From the NCBI GenBank assembly GCA_019915135.1, contig JAHLMK010000002.1:1240001-1304000 (forward strand): a DNA stretch of 64,000 bases. Reading direction: 5' to 3'. The position numbers were made by a program, and so were the translations under genes. This DNA is from Strobilurus pachycystidiatus. Taxonomy: Eukaryota; Basidiomycota; Agaricomycetes; Agaricales; Physalacriaceae. The notes under the pieces are model-generated. The model saw nothing but the letters and a program-made list of their open reading frames with translations, had not been told where the DNA came from and searched no databases. Below, in pieces: positions 19,931 through 31,130 of this stretch (the stretch's first letter is position 1; the number at the start of each line of letters is the position of its first letter).

Positions 19931-22140
19931 TTTGGGATAGCAAAATTAACACTGGTGCATTGCAAAAATGGCAGAAGAAATCAGCGGTAGGTCCACAAGG
20001 ATCTTCAGGCTCTCTCACGAGCTTAAGAGGATGAGCTCACTTGCTGGCTTGAAGAACTTGATGCACATGGCATGCATGTTTGGCGTAAACTCGTCAAGGC
20101 GTGTGCTGAGGCCATCTTAGGCGAGTTGTCACCAACCAATGCAGTGATTCATCTCGGAATTCACTGGTACAATCACTTCCTCCAATGCCATCCTTCCTTG
20201 TACATTGCATTCAGCCAACCGAAGGATGTTGCTTGAAGCATTGCTGAACGTGATCCTGTGAGACTGAGTGTCTTTTACCATCTTGTAAGCATGCTCTATC
20301 GTGCCAGTGCCCTTTGTAGTCTAATGTGATCTAAGTAAGTCTCTTTAGTCGCCGTACTCAATCGAGCCCCAAAATATGTACAACCCCAATGAGAAAGGCT
20401 TTCTGACCGGTGTTTCATCGCGTGAACGTGTCATTGTATTCCGCCGCCAAATTTAGACCAAAATGGCAGGTCTTGTCAGCGCTCTAGCAAACCTACTGTT
20501 CTACAAGGTGAGAGCATTGTCCCAGTAAATGTGTAACCCGTCTCATTCATCTAAATCAGATGGCAATCGTGAACTCATCACTATTTAGGACTGTATCTGC
20601 GCTGATGGAAATGTTTTACCTCCTTTCATCATTATGAAGGGTAATCGGTCAACGTTTGGCTGGATTGAAGATTCTGAGCTTGAGCGTGGTTGGATTGCCA
20701 CATCTCCAAATGGGTGGACAGATAACAAACTGGGACTCAATTGGTTGACACAGATCTTTGAGCCCTACACACGCAAAAAGTGAGCTCATTCTGTGCCTAT
20801 CACTTCACTTGTCCAACCTGATCATATTTAAGGCCAATGGAAAGTGGCGCGGACTGTATTTTAACAATCATGAGAGCCATGTCTCTCTTCCTTTCCTTGA
20901 ACGTTGCTTAGACTCAAAGATTCTGTGCACAGATCTTGCGCCAAATAAAGATCTTCACGAGTCATTAGAAATAGAGGATATCCTTGATTCGAACCTTGAC
21001 TTTGATTCGAAGTTCAAATCATTAACATGTTACTGATCCGAACTTAAGGATCATTGTAAGGATCAAGGTTCATTCACTGAAGGTAAAAATCATTGAAGAA
21101 TCATTGTTGAATCATTAACTTTATGTAAATATAAGTACAGAAAAGCTTCCACAATACTTAAACAGCTTTCAATGGTACATATTGATGATTATGCATGCAT
21201 ATTCTATCAGACATCAAACATCTATCACTCAAACATAGAAGGATCATTCAATGATCCTTGATTTGAACTGCTCAATGATCCGAATTCAAGGATCATTGAA
21301 AGGATCAAGGTTTATTAAATTTTGGAGAGGATATCCTCTCTGAGGATCAAGATTCAGATCATTGAATAACTCGTGGGGATCTCTAGCGCCAAAGACCTTT
21401 GAAACTACTTAGCTGCTTGATGTCTCTTGCTTCAAACCTGTACAAACTGCCTATAGCAAGGAAGTTGAGGCGGCAACTCAAAATGATGTCCGCATCATAA
21501 AGCGAGACTTTACCAGGTTAGTTTATTGTACCAATCTACGACACGGCCTGTTGCTAATCACAACAAATAGACTCCTCCCTTGAGCACGGAAGGTTGCATT
21601 CACACGTACAAATGTTGTTCAAGGCTTTGAGCAAACAGGAATCTACCCGTTCAACCCCAAGGTGTACGACTTCATGCGCGAGTACTATGAGGAACACGGC
21701 ATTGACGCCTCACATCCACTAAGTCCGCCATCAACGCCTCCTCTCACCTCTTCCACTGCGGAGAAATCACCTCCTTTTACTCTGAACTCACGAGCTTGCG
21801 CGGATGCCCTCAAAGCCGTGCACAATCTTGACCAAAATCTGCCACGGACGCCATCTAGGGCAATTGAGGCAGCTTGCAATGCAGCTTACCAACTGAAATA
21901 TGCCAATACTTGTGTCAGTTTGCAGGGAGTTTATATTTGCAAGCTTCAGGATGCTGAGCATCTCAAGAACCGGAAGAGTGATCGATGCAAGCCTTCGGGA
22001 AAGCGCCACATGTATGACATTAATGAGTTGAAGCAACTATGGGAGAAAAGAAATGAACGGGATGCATCTGGCAGGACTAGGCAGACGGGGGCGAGGTTGA
22101 GGGCGTGGATGGGGTCGTGGACAGACTCGTGGACGTAAAC
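19930..22140 (+). pseudogene. DDE_1 (pogo/Fot1-like) transposase pseudogene, first part
   Basis: Reading down the + strand in shifting frames: a CENP-B/Tc5-type HTH region (ELTCWLEELDAHGMHVWRKL, HWYNHFLQCHPSLYIAFSQP, about 20035-20235). Then a DDE_1 core start (YNPNEKGFLTGVSSRERVIV, 20377) in which the usual catalytic Asp of the N-x-DEKGF motif is Asn. Then ICADGNVLPPFIIMKGNRST and SPNGWTDNKLGLNWLTQIFE (20590-20770), NHESHVSLPFLERCLDSKIL, LDVSCFKPVQTAYSKEVEAA and a C-terminal region (21590-22070: NVVQGFEQTGIYPFNPKVYD). Several stops and frame changes, an inserted hAT-like MITE (20946-21385) and E1 (at 22145) make it dead. The C-terminal RG-rich tail continues at 38542. Confidence 0.75.
20946..21385. 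mobile_element. 440-bp hAT-like MITE inside the DDE_1 gene
   Basis: It starts TAAAGATCTTCACGAGTCAT and ends with the reverse complement of TAGAGATCCCCACGAGTTAT. Perfect 8-bp duplications GCGCCAAA flank it (20938-20945 and 21386-21393). Subterminal words (aaggatcattga / tccttgattcgaacc) repeat inside. The TIR core GA(C/T)C..CACGAGT is shared with the other hAT-like copies in this window. No coding. Confidence 0.8.
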
Positions 22141-22144
22141 GCGA

Positions 22145-23813
22145 TGATACGCAGGGTACTATTCCAGTACTAGAAACGGGGAATTTTGCGATTCCTGAAC
22201 AGCCCAAAGACCTTAGGAACCTCCAGTCAAGTACTTAGGATAGAGCACGCAGGAGTTACTGCCTTGACGCGGGCAAGCCTCCAGGACAAGGTCCAGGCGC
22301 CTTAACAAGTCCTTTAGGACAGGCGCGATCGAAACCTTCGATCACCTTCATCCGAATATCCTTATCCGCGCGTTGGATCCCTTTCAAGATCCCGTACCTT
22401 TGCGTGTACCTTGTACTACAGACGATGTGCTATAACCATTCGCACCCAAGGAGGGTCCAAAGGTCTCCAGGCGGTTCAGTTCGGGCGACCCAAGACCTGC
22501 GCACCTCACCCAAAGACCTGGAAGGTCCCGAAATAGTTCAAGGACGTCACAACCCTTTTGGGGAAACAATCTTCGGAGCTGTCAAGGACTCCGAACCGAC
22601 GCCTTCCGCTATGCCGATCGATCATGATCCACGATCAAGGACCACCCCGAAAGCAGGGTGTATTACCACTTTAAGAAAGCACTCCCCTGTAGTGTCTGCG
22701 CTCGAAAGGACGTTCTTAACGATCTCCATCCAACCTATCCACAAGAAAGCAGGTGTCCGTAGAACCTTGCAACATAAAGATACCTAAGGATCGAAGTCCT
22801 TATCGGACCTTGATCTCCTGGGCACAAGGATTGTACCATACCGCCAAGGTGGCGTATATGGCTAAAGGACCAAGCGGCCTGGCCGCAGTTGTTTTGACCA
22901 GGGATAGCCAATAAGAATCCAGCACTTGTATGACTCGAAAGTCCGATGTATCCGATCCTAGAATAGATGCTTACTCAGTAGGAACCCACCAGTAGTATAA
23001 AAGGGCCCAAAGGACCCATATTTCGGGAGCTTAGAGCCCCCTCCAGTAGCCGCTAGTCAGACGCAGCCGTTGTAGTGAATCTATCTCGAGTTTCGACTCA
23101 TTTCTGCAAAGTACCCAAAGACCCCAAAGACCTTTCCAAGATTTAAAGACATCAGGTGTTGCCAAACTCCTTGAAAGACTCAAAAGAACCTTATTCCGAC
23201 GTACCAAGTCGAGTACTAACGAATCTACTTGGTGTTAGAACCTTGTATTCGCAAGAAGGCCGGTTTGCAAGTGGTTCTGCCCTGCACTCACGCTCTTTCG
23301 TGAAGTACTTTCCTTTGAGGAATAAGTTGAGTTTGAACGAGTGTTGTCAACGTCTGAGACACCTTTTGGAACCTTTGGTCCCGGTGCAAGACACTAGAAG
23401 TTTGGTTTAAGTGCAAGAAGGAGTCCTTATCGTTAGCAGTCCAGTGGCGTAAAACCTGCGGTAGCGGCCTGACGATTCCAAGACAAAGTCCTTGTACACC
23501 AGAGCACTTGATAGGTAGAAGCTACATTGCCTCGCGCTGTTTAAGGTCTTCATACGTCAAGAGGTTCGGCCTACGACTTCAAGGTTTTCTTGTGTCATTT
23601 CGATCAGAATCCCTACACCCCCAAAAACAACTCGTAGTTTAACTACAGCGATTCGGAATACATCTCTATTTCTTCATTACCCAAAAGCACCTTGTTCTCT
23701 CGAACCTTTGTGCACCCCATCTCCCTTACAAGGAGTGTTAGTTGTGATAAGGATTGATAGTGTGGTTAGACGATAGCTTCTTTTTCAGAGGTCTATTCCG
23801 AACTTGCACATCA
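22145..23813 (+). repeat. E1 5' LTR
   Basis: 1669 bp, TG...CA. A TATA box (agtataaaagggccc) lies near 22994 and gives the promoter for E1 transcription; the leader runs into the PBS. It is very rich in AAGG(A/T)CC, CCTTAGG and related words. Frames inside it (e.g. 22404-22787) recur in the 3' LTR and are not genes. Confidence 0.92.
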
Positions 23814-23818
23814 TATTT

Positions 23819-23838
23819 TGGAGCCCACCGCGAGGGGG
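23819..23838 (+). other. E1 primer binding site
   Basis: TGGAGCCCACCGCGAGGGGG begins 5 nt after the LTR, as expected for pairing with a tRNA 3' end (...CGGTGGGCTCCA). The implied discriminator base is U, as in tRNA-Cys; that tRNA identity is inference. E2 has the same PBS. Confidence 0.75.
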
Positions 23839-23869
23839 TGTAAATTTTGATTTCGAAAGAGACTTCTAA

Positions 23870-25753
23870 GTCGACCTTGAGATCAGAATCTCCATAAAAA
23901 AAAAAAAGACACTGGCTGCAAGGAACTCTGGTCGTTACACCAACAGCCAGAACCGCGCAAATCCACAACCACCAAAAGGAGACCCAGTTATTGCCGGATC
24001 TTCAAATCCAGCAACCTCTGGTATCACTAGTCGCCTAAGAAGCAATCGCCCAATTGCCGGCTCACTTTACAACGGTTTACCTAGTGAAGTAGCTCAAGCA
24101 CAGCGACGCTTTGCAGACCCGACTACTCCCAAGAACCAAAAGAAGAAACGTACGCAAGTACCACCTTCAACACCTACTGCCTCTAGGATCAGATCTTCTT
24201 CAGATCCTGAATCACCTTCGAGAACTCCAACCAGTACCCGAAGACATTCGGACTCTAGAACTTCGCCTAGTCCCGCATTTGTGACACCTTTCGGAAGTCC
24301 TTTGACTGACCTTGAAGACCCCGAAAGTCCAGAACCTATTACCCCCTTCATTGACTTTAACACGTCTACCCAAAACACGATACCAGTTCCAGTAATGGCA
24401 GTACGAGCAATTGTACCTTCCGAGGAGCTTAGTGCTGAAGCTAAGAAAGAGATCCAAGGCAAGAAGATTCCGATACCATTCTCAAGGGATGCTCCCAAAT
24501 TCAAGGGACACTCCGGCGATGATGTGAGGGAGTTCTTCACGATGTGCAACTGGATCTTTGACCAGACAGGAATCGCCGAACAAGGTACTAAGTTGGAAGT
24601 AGCCGCGCTATACGCCGGCCACGAACAACGCCTAAGGTGGCACAAAAACCCAGACTACTTGAAAGGTGTCTGGGCGGACTTCCAAGAATCAGTTCTCTCC
24701 TCATACTCAAAGGGAAAGAACGATCCTACGTACGTCCCGGCCGACCTAAAGGATGCCTTGGACCCGTACCTGGCTAGGCCCATAGCCAACAAGCAAAAGT
24801 GGGAAAGCTTTCAGCGCGAAGTGCTCCATATCATGGGACATCTTATCACGTCGGGAGAACTTACCAATAAGGGTGCTATAGAAGATATCAAGTCCTCTAT
24901 CACAGAGGGAGTTTGGCATAATGTCCTTGGGGACCTCAGGCGCGATGCGAAAGCTAATGCAACAGCCGGGACAACCCCCACCTATGACTTCACGTTGTCA
25001 GAGGTCGAGGCAGCAATCTCCAACTACTTCTTGACCGATAAATGGATGAGCAAGAGTGCGAAGGATAGTCCTTATAACAGAGAACTTATTCCCGCCTCTA
25101 CCACCCAGATCAAGACAGAGGAGTTAGATGAATACCTTAACAGGGTAGCTAGCCTTCAGGATATTATCCAGAAAGGAGAAAAGGAACGCGAAGAGGCTCG
25201 CAAGGCTGATCAGAAGATGATGGCAGAACTTCTCCATACCTTACAGCGTGGAGGTCCGCAAGGACTCCGCACACAAGGTTTTGTACAAGAAGCCTCGCCG
25301 GTTTATCTACAAACACCTGCTCAAGGTGTCTCAGTCCCGACTAACTTACCGAACGGACTCTACAAAGCTCCTCCGGGCGCGTTCCCAGGAAACAAGTTCG
25401 TAGTTAACGATGGAAGGTGCTACTTCTGTCGTGAGCTAGGACACATTGTAGCAAATTGTCCGACAAAGGAAATGTGCGAAAGCAATGGTCATATCTACAA
25501 GCCTGGCGGTACCAACATATATCATGTAACGAATGGAACTACTAGTCAACCTATTCAAAGGGTTAGTCCCAAGCAGCCTCTCAGCCCTTGGGAACAAGTT
25601 CAGAAGTTTCAACAAGAAAATGCACCTAAGGTATCGGCGTTCCAATCTCAAGAAGATGAGTTCGCACCTGAGGTCGCGATGTATGTTCAAACCCCAACCC
25701 AAGAAGAAGAGTTTGCCCCCGACGCCTATCAGGGTTTCGGCAGGGCTCGATGA
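23870..25753 (+). CDS. gag: E1 gag
   Basis: The frame is open from 23870 to TGA 25751-25753. The first ATG is at 24395 (MAVRAIVPSEE), at the place where E2 gag also has its first Met (MTTVRALV). Upstream codons are still protein-like and alignable with E2 (SGRYTNSQ against AKYTRSQ), so a non-AUG or spliced extension is possible. A capsid-like helical region (KGHSGDDVREFFTMCNWIFD, KWESFQREVLHIMGHL) and a CCHC zinc knuckle (CYFCRELGHIVANC, near 25419) bind genomic RNA. The stop overlaps the protease start as ATGA, allowing reinitiation. Confidence 0.8.
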   Translation, partial: VDLEIRISIKKKKTLAARNSGRYTNSQNRANPQPPKGDPVIAGSSNPATSGITSRLRSNRPIAGSLYNGLPSEVAQAQRRFADPTTPKNQKKKRTQVPPSTPTASRIRSSSDPESPSRTPTSTRRHSDSRTSPSPAFVTPFGSPLTDLEDPESPEPITPFIDFNTSTQNTIPVPVMAVRAIVPSEELSAEAKKEIQGKKIPIPFSRDAPKFKGHSGDDVREFFTMCNWIFDQTGIAEQGTKLEVAALYAGHEQRLRWHKNPDYLKGVWADFQESVLSSYSKGKNDPTYVPADLKDALDPYLARPIANKQKWESFQREVLHIMGHLITSGELTNKGAIEDIKSSITEGVWHNVLGDLRRDAKANATAGTTPTYDFTLSEVEAAISNYFLTDKWMSKSAKDSPYNRELIPASTTQIKTEELDEYLNRVASLQDIIQKGEKEREEARKADQKMMAELLHTLQRGGPQGLRTQGFVQEASPVYLQTPAQGVSVPTNLPNGLYKAPPGAFPGNKFVVNDGRCYFCRELGHIVANCPTKEMCESNGHIYKPGGTNIYHVTNGTTSQPIQRVSPKQPLSPWEQVQKFQQENAPKVSAFQSQEDEFAPEVAMYVQTPTQEEEFAPDAYQGFGRAR

Positions 25754-26922
25754 AGGAAGGAGTGCAGTTAGCACATACTCCTCCGGAGAGCCAGTTCACT
25801 GTAGAAACTCGTCAAACTCGTCAGAGTACAAAAGCACCTAGTGCACCTTTGGATTCAACTCCACAAAAGAAGGTAACCTCATGGCCTAAGGACCGGGTGT
25901 CCGTGGTCATTCCAAAAGCAGCGCCGCCTAAGGTATCATTCTCCAAGCCGGAAGTCACTCAAGAAGTAGAACCTGTTGACCAGGAACTTCTTGACGAAGT
26001 CCTGGCCATGGAAGAACCAGACCCGGTGCCGCAACCAAAAGCAGATTCAACTCTGCCAGAAAAGAACCAACCAAAGGTTCAACCTAAGGAACCTAAGGTC
26101 AAGAGTTTCCAACGTCGTAGCCTGGCAGAAGAACTCTTGCACAAGAATCCCAGTTGGCGTGAAGCCTGGAAGTTCTTGTTACCCGAAGCCCTACTAGCTA
26201 CCAACCCCCCTTGGCAGCAGAGCATTTCGGACTTCATCAGGAAACGCAACACGCCGGTGGCTGTATTCAAAACGGAAGTAGTGGCCGAAACGGTCCAGGA
26301 TCACTTCCAACCCGAGCTATATTCAGTCAACTTTCATGAACAAGGTGATTTACCTATTGGTGGGATTGTAGTCCACGATGCGGTAGAACAGTTTGTAAAC
26401 CTTTCCGGAGGTCACTATACTGGTCCCTTTCAAATGATAAGTGGCAATATGGCGCCGGAAAATGCAGATCTACGAACCTTTTGGCCCTTGATCAACAAGA
26501 ATGGTAAAAAGGAGAGTTTAGTGGATGGTGGATCGCAGATTGCCTCCATTTCGCTCAAGGCAGCATTGGAACTAGGAATAGCCTATGATCCCACTTTCAC
26601 CATTACTATGGAAAGTGCGGACAAGGGACGAACCAGTACCTTGGGATTGGCTCGTAACATACCTTTTGACTTTGAAGGTATTGTCTATTACCTCCAGCTG
26701 CATGTATTGCAGGATCCCGCCTATGAGGTCCTACTGGGACGACCTTTTGAGATCGTTTCCAACCTGGTCATCACGAACCTTCCCAACGGGAACGCGATAG
26801 GGACCCTCACGGATAATACAAATGGGAAGAAGTTATCTTTACCTTCCTACCGTCAAGGACAGATCCCAAGACATATGATTCCAGGAGGACAAACGGGTTT
26901 TCACGGGAACCTAAGGACGTAG
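25750..26922 (+). CDS. E1 protease ORF
   Basis: ATG at 25750 overlaps the gag stop (ATGA). The N-terminal half is Pro/Glu-rich linker. The C-terminal half is a retropepsin-like aspartic protease: active site as VDGGSQIAS (near 26522; DGG in place of the usual DTG/DSG), later ALELGIAYDP and the flap/end motif YEVLLGRPFEI. It would process Gag and Pol. The ORF ends at TAG 26920-26922, overlapping pol in the -1 frame. E2 has a matching ORF at 45392-46531. Confidence 0.8.
   Translation: MKEGVQLAHTPPESQFTVETRQTRQSTKAPSAPLDSTPQKKVTSWPKDRVSVVIPKAAPPKVSFSKPEVTQEVEPVDQELLDEVLAMEEPDPVPQPKADSTLPEKNQPKVQPKEPKVKSFQRRSLAEELLHKNPSWREAWKFLLPEALLATNPPWQQSISDFIRKRNTPVAVFKTEVVAETVQDHFQPELYSVNFHEQGDLPIGGIVVHDAVEQFVNLSGGHYTGPFQMISGNMAPENADLRTFWPLINKNGKKESLVDGGSQIASISLKAALELGIAYDPTFTITMESADKGRTSTLGLARNIPFDFEGIVYYLQLHVLQDPAYEVLLGRPFEIVSNLVITNLPNGNAIGTLTDNTNGKKLSLPSYRQGQIPRHMIPGGQTGFHGNLRT
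26895..26901 (+). promoter_or_regulatory. E1 -1 ribosomal frameshift heptamer
   Basis: In the protease frame the bases read ..G GGT TTT.., a canonical X XXY YYZ slippery site. The pol frame is exactly -1, and it is open from this point. E2 has the same heptamer at the same place (46504-46510). Confidence 0.6.
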
Positions 26923-29900
26923 GAAATTCCTATGAAGAAGCCGTGTTGATCCTTGAAAGGTCACCAGAAGGAAACATCGAAGTAAAGCAAAGTTGGATAC
27001 CTGGGGATAACAGGGAGACCTTCGGGGAAGGGGACTTAACGTCCCTATACATGAAGAAGTCACCCAATAGGGTTCATCAGGCAGCCAAAAGGTTAAGGAA
27101 ACAACACGCCTTTATGCATGCATCGATGCACCCAGCATCGACACACATGACTGTCCCAGAACATATGGTGACACCTATGGGACTATTAAAAGTCCCAACC
27201 AAGACTCAAGGCTTTCGCAAGGTATTCAATATCAACCAGATTGCGGAAGACCAAGAAGAACTTAAGTCCTACGCTACTGCGACTTTGAATCTCTTTTATG
27301 GGGTACCAAAGGAGCTAGAACAAGTCTTTACGGGCTTGTCGGTAACCTTACCAAAGGATTACATGGCGGAGGCCCAACAGGAGTTCCTAAGGTTGGAAAG
27401 TCAGATCCCTAAGAGGGGTGTATTCGTAGGAAAGAAGTACAAGCCAGTGGCCTTGAAAACCAAAGCTCACCTTGGAACCTTACCTGAAGAATTCAGGATC
27501 AAGCGCCACATTCATGGAGACCCACTAGCTGGGATGCCTGAATTAGTACCTGATCCACCACCCTTCGTGCCCACAGGTAGGTATACTGCCGAAAGGAGGG
27601 AACAGATACAAGCCGACCACGTTGGGGACTTCCTGACGGATGCAGAAAGACGGATTATAGACTCTATCTTCTGTAACCAGAACGAAGGCTTTGCCTGGGA
27701 AGAATCTGAGAAAGGACACTTCAAACCCGAGTTCTTTCCACCAGTGGATATCCCGGTAATACCACACACACCTTGGGTGTTAAGGAACATACCAATTCCA
27801 CCAGGAATCTACGATGAAGTCTGTAAGATTATCAAACACAAACTAGACTCGGGCGTGTATGAGCCTTCGAACTCCTCATACCGCTCCAGGTGGTTTTGTG
27901 TTGTTAAGAAGGATGGAAAGAAGCTTCGCCTAGTGCATAGTCTGGAACCACTCAATGCGGTGACCATTGCGCACTCAGGGTTACCTCCAGCCACGGAGGA
28001 ACTAGCGGAGTCCTTTGCAGGACGAAGTTGTGGAGGGACCTTGGACCTGTTCGTTGGATATGACGAACGGCTCCTTGCCACCGCGTCTCGCGATATGACC
28101 ACCTTCTCGACACCTTACGAAGCGTTAAGGTTAAAGACCTTACCAATGGGCTGGACTAATTCAGTACCTATCTTTCATGACGATGTTACAACGATTCTCA
28201 AGGATGAAATACCAGCCTTCACCAGACCTTATATCGACGATGTGCCCGTCCGCGGGCCCGCCACGCGATATGAACAAGCTGATGGTACCTACGAAACGCT
28301 TCCAGGTCATCCTGAAGTAAGGCGTTTCGTTTGGGAACACCTTGTGAACATGAACAGAATCATACAACAAATGAAACATGCCGGAGGGACCTTTTCTGGT
28401 CACAAGGCTATCATTTGTGCAGAAGAAATTGTGGTAGTGGGACATGTCTGTACCTACGAAGGTAGAAAGCCAGCTGAAGATCGCGTTAAGGTGATCTCGG
28501 ATTGGCCCCCTTGTAAAGCGCTCACGGAAGTCCGTTCGTTCTTAGGAACAGCTGGAATCTTCAGAGCATTCGTAAAGGACTACTCTAAGAAGGCGTTACC
28601 TTTGACCAGGTTAACCAAAGACATTACCAAGTTCAGATGGACAGACGAGGAGCAGGAAAGTATGGATACCTTAAAGGAAGCCATACGAACTTGTCCGATG
28701 CTGAAACCACTGAATTATGAATGGTCCACGCCAATCACGCTGTCGGTAGACACCTCTTACCAGGCAGTAGGTTTCTATCTGTCCCAGGTAGATCCCAAGG
28801 ACCCTAAGAAACGATACTTTGCCAAGTTCATGTCTCTGACATTGAACGAAAGAGAGGCAAGGTACTCGCAAGCCAAGCGAGAACTATTCGGGCTCTTCAG
28901 AGCTCTGTCCGCGTGCAAGTACTACCTTCTAGGGTGTAGAAAACTAGAAATTGAAGTGGATGCAAAATACATCAAGGGCATGTTATCCAACGTGGACTCC
29001 TTAGCGAACGCAAACCTGCAAAGGTGGGCTGAGGAGATCTTGATGTATCACTTCACGCTTGTACACGTACCAGGAAAGGTTCATGGCCCGGATGGTTTAA
29101 GTCGCCGTCCAGCTTCAGAGCATGATGTAGTAGTACCCAGACCTCATATAAACATAGAGGATGACGAAGTCAATACCTTTGAGTACCAGGAGCCCAAGGG
29201 TCTGCCTATAGAAAAGCAACCTTTGGACTTTGACACTTTCCGGAATGACATCGACAGTAGGGGAGGCTACTTCCAAGAAATAGTGCGGAGTCCTTTACCA
29301 GACCATATAAAGGTTTCTAAAGCGGTAAGGACTTCGGGACTAGTCAACGTTAAGGATATCGAAGGTTGGATGCATATCACAGAGTTCCCAGAGCTCAATA
29401 AGAGCAAACGGGAACGGTTGTGGGAGACCTATTTGCCCAAACTTCAACCTTACTTACAATCGGAAGATGTACTTGAGGACGAAGACTTGGAGAAATGGAG
29501 CAAAGACTTCTTTGTCCAGCATGAAAGGTATACCGAACACATTCGGACTCCCACCCCCGTCGAGTGCTACTTCCAAATGAACGAATCCCGGTTTGTAAAG
29601 CTCTACACGACCGGGCAGGACATAAAGGACAATATTCCGTATTACAACTCATCATGAAGCGATTCTGGTGGCCAGGTATGGAGGTCGACATACGATGGTA
29701 TGTAAGGACCTGCGTACTATGCCAGAAACGCCAGAAACGTAACATAAAAGTTGCACCAACAATTACTTCGACTCCAGGTATCTACGAAAGGGCTTATATA
29801 GACACCTTCCGGATGCCTAAGGCAGGAGAGGAATCCATTCGAAAGAAACGACCTTCAAAATGGGCCGGCTTCAATGCTGTGACCGTCGCAAGGTGTGGAT

Positions 29901-30787
29901 TAACAAGTTGGCCAGAGGCAAGGGCTCTCAAAGAAGAGACCGCCGAGTCGCTGGGAGAATGGATCTTCGAGGACATTCTATGCAGGTGGGGTTGTATCAA
30001 GGAAATTGTAACCGACAATGGGCCAGCAATCAAGAAGGCTTTAGTACATATTGAACAGAAATATGGTATTACAGGTATCTTGATCACGGCGTACAATAAG
30101 CAAGCCAACGGAAAGGTTGAACGAGGACACTGGGATATCCGTCAATCTCTCTTCAAGGTATGCAGGGGTAAACCCGAGCAATGGCCAGAGTTCCTACATG
30201 AGGTCCTTTGGGCTGAGCGCATTACCATAAAGAGGAGTCTAGGCACTTCAGCGTTCCAGGCAGTAACCGGTTGCGAACCAATAATGCCGATGGACCTGGA
30301 GGAATTGACTTGGCTGGTTGAAGCACCAGACCGACTGGTCTCCCATTCGGACCTTGTGGCCTTCCGAGCTAGGCAGCTCATCAAGCACAAAGAAGATACT
30401 GTTAGACTAAGGTCAAAGGTCCTTCTGAATAAACAGAAGGCCGCTGCGAAGTTCCTAGAGGACTTCCAGAACAGTATCCCTCGCTACAAATTCAAAACTG
30501 GCGAACTAGTACTAGTAAGGAACACTAGGATCGAATCAGAAATGAATGCGAAGTTCAAGGAAAGGTTTATGGGACCTTACGCGGTAGTAACAAGGACCTC
30601 GGCAGGAAACTATGTGGTCTGCGAGTTGGACGGAACGATCTACAAAGACAAGATAGCTCAGTTCCGTGTAATACCTTTTGTATCGCGACGAGATCCTATA
30701 GACCTTGGAAAACAGTTCTTTGATCGACTACACTTCATAAGTAAGCCGATCACGAAGACCTTAGATGTCCTTGCCAGAACTACGTGA
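26895..30787 (+). pseudogene. pol: E1 pol (RT, RNase H, integrase) with a 1-nt frameshift
   Basis: Entered by -1 frameshift. Reverse transcriptase: LRLVHSLEPLNAVTIAHSGL, GGTLDLFVGYDERL and the YIDD catalytic motif (28230-28241). RNase H: LSVDTSYQAVGFYLSQ, ARYSQAKRELFGL, GPDGLSRRPA. Near 29525 one base is missing in an A run (E2 reads HEKLYKK here) and the frame shifts. Integrase continues in the next frame: HDRAGHKGQYS with C-x2-C (CVLCQKRQK) for the HHCC zinc domain; AYIDTFRMP, EIVTDNGPAI and NGKVERGHWDI for the D,D,E core; and a GPY/F module (MGPYAVVTRTSAGNYVVCEL). No chromodomain. Unless the shift is a sequencing error, integrase is not made from this copy. Confidence 0.85.
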
Positions 30788-31130
30788 CCTTGAGCACCCA
30801 AGAATGAATTACAGCTTCAAAGGAAGCTAAGGTACCATACCAGATGACGGGGACGTCATCAGAAAAGTAAAGAGAGAATAGAGGGACATCGGTCCATTTA
30901 TTCAAGGACTATAAAAATTTTATTTAAAGACTCATTCTGTGCCCAGCTGGCTACAATAGTAGCTAAGGTAGCTGTGAACTAAGGACAGGATAAGGAAGCC
31001 AGACAAGGCACGAGGCATCAGGGAAGTGGCGGGGTGCGAATAAAGAAAAAGCTTAAAGGTGATGGAACCGTAAGGTGATGTGGTAAGCGCAAAAAAAGGA
31101 AGCACCACGCACCGAACCACCACCACGACA
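30788..31130 (+). other. E1 spacer and leader of the zinc-cluster gene
   Basis: No open frame. It probably carries the pol 3' end and the promoter of the next gene. Unlike E2 at this position, I find no tRNA-like sequences. Confidence 0.4.

Noticed and set aside
22404..22787. 127-residue ORF, repeated at 37132-37515, and other ORFs in the E1 and E2 LTRs
   Set aside because: They lie wholly within the LTRs and are explained by LTR duplication.
24094..24645. 183-residue minus ORF opposite E1 gag
   Set aside because: Shadow of gag; its frame follows the gag codon pattern and has no support of its own.
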